This document shows positions 32,326 to 34,393 of a DNA stretch of 34,393 bases, piece by piece. How positions within the stretch are numbered: the stretch's first letter is position 1; every line of letters starts with the position of its first letter. The notes beneath the pieces are model-generated. The model searched no databases. It was not told where the DNA came from and saw only the letters and a program-made list of their open reading frames with translations. Made by a program: the position numbers and the translations under genes. The stretch is taken from positions 1-34,393 of the forward strand of contig CAJJBR010000041.1 in assembly GCA_905182475.1 (NCBI GenBank), written 5' to 3'. Source of the stretch: Akkermansiaceae bacterium. Its GTDB lineage: Bacteria > Verrucomicrobiota > Verrucomicrobiia > Verrucomicrobiales > Akkermansiaceae.

Positions 32326-32784
32326 TCAATCTGCGAAAGGATGATAACGGACGGGTTGGCCGTCTTCTTCCTCATGCATGTCGGGGAGATCTTCGTTCGG
32401 CTGGCGGATCTGGTCTTCCACGTTCCCCGCATTATCGAAGGCAGTGATGTGGAAAAGGGCGTCGCCTTCATCGGCAAGCCCTTCGCTGTTCCGGCCGATG
32501 ACGATACCGTTGGCGGTGGAAATAACGGGCGAGCCATCGCCGCCACCGATCGGGGGCACTACGAGCCCGAGGGTGTCGCCTTTGGAAACGGTTTTTCCCA
32601 GAGCCACAAGTGGAATGAAGAGTCCGCCAGAAGGGCGCGCTCCCAGCGGCTGCTGTGGGATAAAACTCCTTCGGTGCGGTTCGGGTTGGATTTGCTTTCC
32701 GGGAGCATTCTCAGAAAACGCATTGCGGCGATGACGTTGAACCGCGAAGGCGCAAAGGAGGATTGTTGGATATGACTGCGCCAT
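32326..32784 (-). pseudogene. C-terminal domain remnant of a succinylglutamate desuccinylase/aspartoacylase-family protein
   Basis: The frame from ATG 32784 has 152 codons. From ARPSGGLFIPLVALGKTVSK through DTLGLVVPPIG, SPVISTANGIVIGRNSEGL and EGDALFHITAFD it matches the barrel-like C-terminal domain of the AstE/AspA family. The Zn-binding catalytic domain (about 200 residues) is missing. The first ~50 codons are arginine/proline-rich and unlike a protein; the DNA there contains an AACCGCGAAGGCGCAAAGG phrase that I recall from intergenic repeats. A stable stand-alone domain is possible but unlikely. Confidence 0.55.
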
Positions 32785-32886
32785 ATTACCTCCCCCCAAG
32801 CTTTCTGAGTGACCCATTGGGTGATTCGGCAGGAAAGCAGGGAATTTCGGTGTTGCCCGGCGGGAAGGAAATTTCCAGCATCCGGC

Positions 32887-33507
32887 ATGTCGAAATACGC
32901 AGGTGAAGAGGTGTTGGTGGTGGAGCGGGATTTGCTGGAGGGGCTTGGGATGTTCGAGGGGCTGAAGGCGGAAGGTGTGGATGATGCGGTCGAGTTGCTG
33001 CTGAGGGAGGATAGCCATTTTTTCCTAGATCGTGCGGCAGCGGAGGATGATCCCAGCCACAAGCAACTGATCCCGTATTGCATTTTTAAATGCGGAGACC
33101 GGGTGCTGCACTACACACGCGGAAAGGCCGGCGGGGAAAATCGGCTGCACGCGAAGCTTTCTGTCGGGGTCGGAGGCCACATCAATCCGGTGGACATGGG
33201 CGAGGGGAGGAAAGGTGCAGCAGCCTACTACGCGGCGGTGCAGCGGGAGCTGGATGAGGAGCTGGAAATAAGCTGTGATTATGAAATGCGCATCATCGGG
33301 TTACTGAATGATGAGTCGAACCCGGTGGGCCAAGTTCATCTCGGCGTGGTGCATCTGGTGGAACTGGAATCGGAGGAAGTTTCCTCAAATGAGGATGCAC
33401 TGACAGATCTTTCCTGGGCGACGGTGGAGGAGCTCAACGGGGAACTCTACGAGAGACTGGAAACATGGAGCCAGTTCTGCGCGAAGCAGCTTGCACAAGG
33501 GGTGTGA
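32887..33507 (+). CDS. NUDIX-like hydrolase
   Basis: The ATG at 32887 gives 206 residues; an in-frame ATG at 32809 adds 26 unlikely ones. The N-terminal part (EEVLVVERDLLEGLGMFEGL) and IPYCIFKCGDRVLHYTRGK lead into GVGGHINPVDMGEG, then YYAAVQRELDEELEI. Arg120-Glu121 and Glu124-Glu125 give the R-E-x-x-E-E core of the Nudix box, with a longer loop than the GX5EX7REUXEEXGU standard. LNDESNPVGQVHLGVVHLV and a WATVEEL segment complete the fold. Such proteins, often annotated phosphoesterase, act on nucleoside diphosphate derivatives; substrate unknown. A strong terminator follows at once. Confidence 0.85.
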   Translation: MSKYAGEEVLVVERDLLEGLGMFEGLKAEGVDDAVELLLREDSHFFLDRAAAEDDPSHKQLIPYCIFKCGDRVLHYTRGKAGGENRLHAKLSVGVGGHINPVDMGEGRKGAAAYYAAVQRELDEELEISCDYEMRIIGLLNDESNPVGQVHLGVVHLVELESEEVSSNEDALTDLSWATVEELNGELYERLETWSQFCAKQLAQGV

Positions 33508-33532
33508 TTTTGTCCTTTTGAAAAGGACAAAA
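33508..33532 (+). terminator. Rho-independent terminator after the NUDIX gene
   Basis: TTTTGTCC TTTT and AAAA GGACAAAA form a perfect 12-bp inverted repeat around a single G, followed by further A residues. On RNA this gives a GTCC/GGAC stem extended by A-U pairs. It begins right after the NUDIX stop codon and could work in both directions. Confidence 0.7.
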
Positions 33533-33606
33533 AATCGCGGTCCTCATCCGCAGAAAATGTGTTTTTGCGGGAACTCCATTCAGACCCCATTCTCTAATCT
33601 GCGGAG

Positions 33607-33771
33607 TTAGCGATAACGGGTGGCTCTTCCTGCGCCTATTCGCTCAATGAACCTGTGTTCCAGAAGTCGTTTGGCCGAGGCTTCAATAGTTCGGGCCGGC
33701 AGGTCAAAAGCGCCAATGAGATCTGCTCTGGTAAAGACGTCTTCTTCTCGGGATCGAACCCAGTTAGGAAC
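33607..33771 (-). pseudogene. Winged-helix (C-terminal) remnant
   Basis: The 54-codon minus frame VPNWVRSREEDVFTRADLIG, AFDLPARTIEASAKRLLEH, RFIERIGAGRATRYR has the helix-turn-helix and wing of proteins whose C-termini read LxRxxxAxxLGxSxxTxxRxLxxLxxxGxIxRxGxGRATxYR (Fic or ATP-binding regulator type). A stop lies directly upstream, so it is the tail of a lost gene. Confidence 0.45.
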
Positions 33772-33811
33772 TTATCTATCTTCATTTTCGAGGACTGACC
33801 CCACCGACTAA

Positions 33812-33834
33812 AAGCAGAGAGCAGAGAGCAGAGA
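33812..33834. repeat. AGCAGAG short tandem repeat
   Basis: Three direct copies of AGCAGAG in a row, between the winged-helix remnant and the integrase remnant. A minor slippage repeat. Confidence 0.6.
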
Positions 33835-33880
33835 CATTAGACATTCCGAAGCCTGATCGCGTGGGGCAAAGCCCTTTACG

Positions 33881-34105
33881 CGACCATTGATCCAGCTTCC
33901 AATCCTCACGAACGCGACCGTGCCCCATCACTTCTTAAGTCCAAAAGACCTTCGCCGACTCGCGCCCCGCTTTTAACTTCAAGCGGAGCCGGTGATTCTC
34001 CATCCACTCAAGAAAGACCAAAAACGCCGCGCGCTCCCGCTCTGGCAGCCCCCGATAAGCCGCAAGATCCTTCCGCCAACACCACCTCGAAACGAACTGA
34101 GTCAT
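33881..34105 (-). pseudogene. N-terminal remnant of an integron-type tyrosine recombinase with in-frame stop
   Basis: From ATG 34105 the frame reads MTQFVSRWCWRKDLAAYRGL, PERERAAFLVFLEWMENHRL, RLKLKAGRESAKVFWT, TAA (33937-33935), then on in frame EVMGHGRVREDWKLDQWS. The AFLxFLEWMExxRLRxxLxxGRESAKxFW segment and the EDWKLDQWS that normally opens the next helix resemble the N-terminal core-binding region of integron-type integrases of planctomycetes and relatives. The catalytic domain with R-H-R-Y is absent. The same gene start is at 12794. The call is by memory of the family and needs a profile search. Confidence 0.55.
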
Positions 34106-34125
34106 GAACGATAAAAAGCAAGAGG

Positions 34126-34163
34126 TGTTCAAAAGATCAATATAAAAATTATTCAAAAGAACA
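34126..34163 (-). promoter_or_regulatory. Integrase promoter with two LexA-like boxes, copy 2
   Basis: TGTTC-AAAA-GATCA (34126-34139) and TATTC-AAAA-GAACA (34150-34163) each match TGTTC-N4-GAACA at 9 of 10 positions, with centres 24 bp apart. Between them on the minus strand is TATATT, a -10-like hexamer. The spacing is identical to copy 1 although the sequences have diverged, which suggests selection on the sites. Confidence 0.55.
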
Positions 34164-34243
34164 ATAAGCCCTTTACGCGGGACTTGTGGAGTGGGGCGAA
34201 GCTCTTTACGCTAAGTGCGTATATCAGGGACTCAGAAATTGGA

Positions 34244-34271
34244 TTGACCAATCGGCACTAGCGAATACGAT
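34244..34271 (+). promoter_or_regulatory. Candidate cassette promoter (Pc), copy 2
   Basis: TTGACC and TACGAT separated by 16 bp, reading rightwards to the predicted attI junction at the window end. The -35 hexamer is better than in copy 1 (TTAACC). It sits inside the large palindrome 34212-34282. Confidence 0.38.
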
Positions 34272-34393
34272 ATGCGCACTTAGACAGGGAGAATCCCTGG
34301 AAAATTAAAGAGAAACGGCTGCATTTGACCTTCTGAGGAGCCTCAGATAGACAAATTAAGCCAGACTCCTCATGATACTAATAAAGACTGTTC

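Larger units (their letters stand above)
34058..34393 (-). repeat. 336-bp inverted repeat, copy 2: integron platform segment at the window edge
   Basis: Reverse complement of 12507-12842 (see there). It ends with ACTGTTC, the attI-like junction, at the last base of the window. Cassettes, if any, would lie to the right, outside the window. Confidence 0.92.

Noticed and set aside
33740..33771. GGTTCGATCCC-like tRNA T-arm motif on the minus strand
   Set aside because: No acceptor, D or anticodon arm can be built around it; it is explained by the winged-helix remnant.
33812..33834. AGCAGAG tandem copies as a CRISPR-like array
   Set aside because: Units are 7 bp with no spacers.

Overview
The window looks like chromosomal DNA of a verrucomicrobium (phylum Verrucomicrobiota), with about 60% G+C and weak or absent Shine-Dalgarno sites. 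This assignment rests on gene content: a DUF1549/DUF1553 (PSD1, planctomycete-type cytochrome) gene overlapping a Tat-exported DUF1501 gene, a large putative Na+/H+ antiporter, a dnaX-ybaB pair, stand-alone coaB and Sel1-repeat proteins. No rRNA, tRNA or CRISPR array was found.

Layout. 1-1.6 kb: decayed gene ends (SDR, NTF2-like/flavoprotein disulfide reductase chimera, alpha/beta-hydrolase tail, antitoxin tail) around one small membrane protein. 1.66-9.8 kb: housekeeping genes proB-proA, antiporter, OmpA-like anchored coiled-coil protein, HAD phosphatase, tsaD, thiH. 9.8-14.2 kb: an accessory island. 14.2-32.3 kb: conserved chromosome with an endonuclease/phosphatase-family protein, ybaB, dnaX, ROK sugar kinase, DUF3592, DUF1501, PSD1, hisD, two TPM genes (one broken), M14 peptidase, Sel1 protein, coaB, a broken dihaem cytochrome, a zinc-finger protein and mgtE. 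32.3-34.4 kb: a NUDIX gene among more gene remnants.

The most interesting part is the island. It reads as a decayed chromosomal integron. Four same-strand small genes (10.1-12.5 kb), including a secreted SGNH-like hydrolase and membrane or secreted unknowns, are separated by three imperfect hairpin sites of 59, 60 and 128 nt with attC geometry: outer 7-nt boxes, 5-6 nt unpaired spacers, and a stem with extrahelical bases on one arm. Three of the four genes start only about 10-20 nt after a predicted crossover. The array begins beside a 336-bp segment containing an attI-like end, a candidate cassette promoter, and the promoter and first codons of a tyrosine-recombinase gene pointing the other way, as intI does in integrons. 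The same 336 bp occurs inverted at the right edge (34058-34393), where a longer integrase remnant with an in-frame stop survives; a second array may start just outside the window. Both recombinase promoters carry paired TGTTC-N4-GAACA-like boxes, the motif described for verrucomicrobial LexA, which suggests SOS control.

The rest of the island holds toxin-antitoxin remnants, a truncated REP-associated transposase (RAYT) with nearby hairpins, and two families of short dispersed repeats. Many genes in this chromosome are caught in mid-decay. All calls are from reading the sequence; no database search was made.
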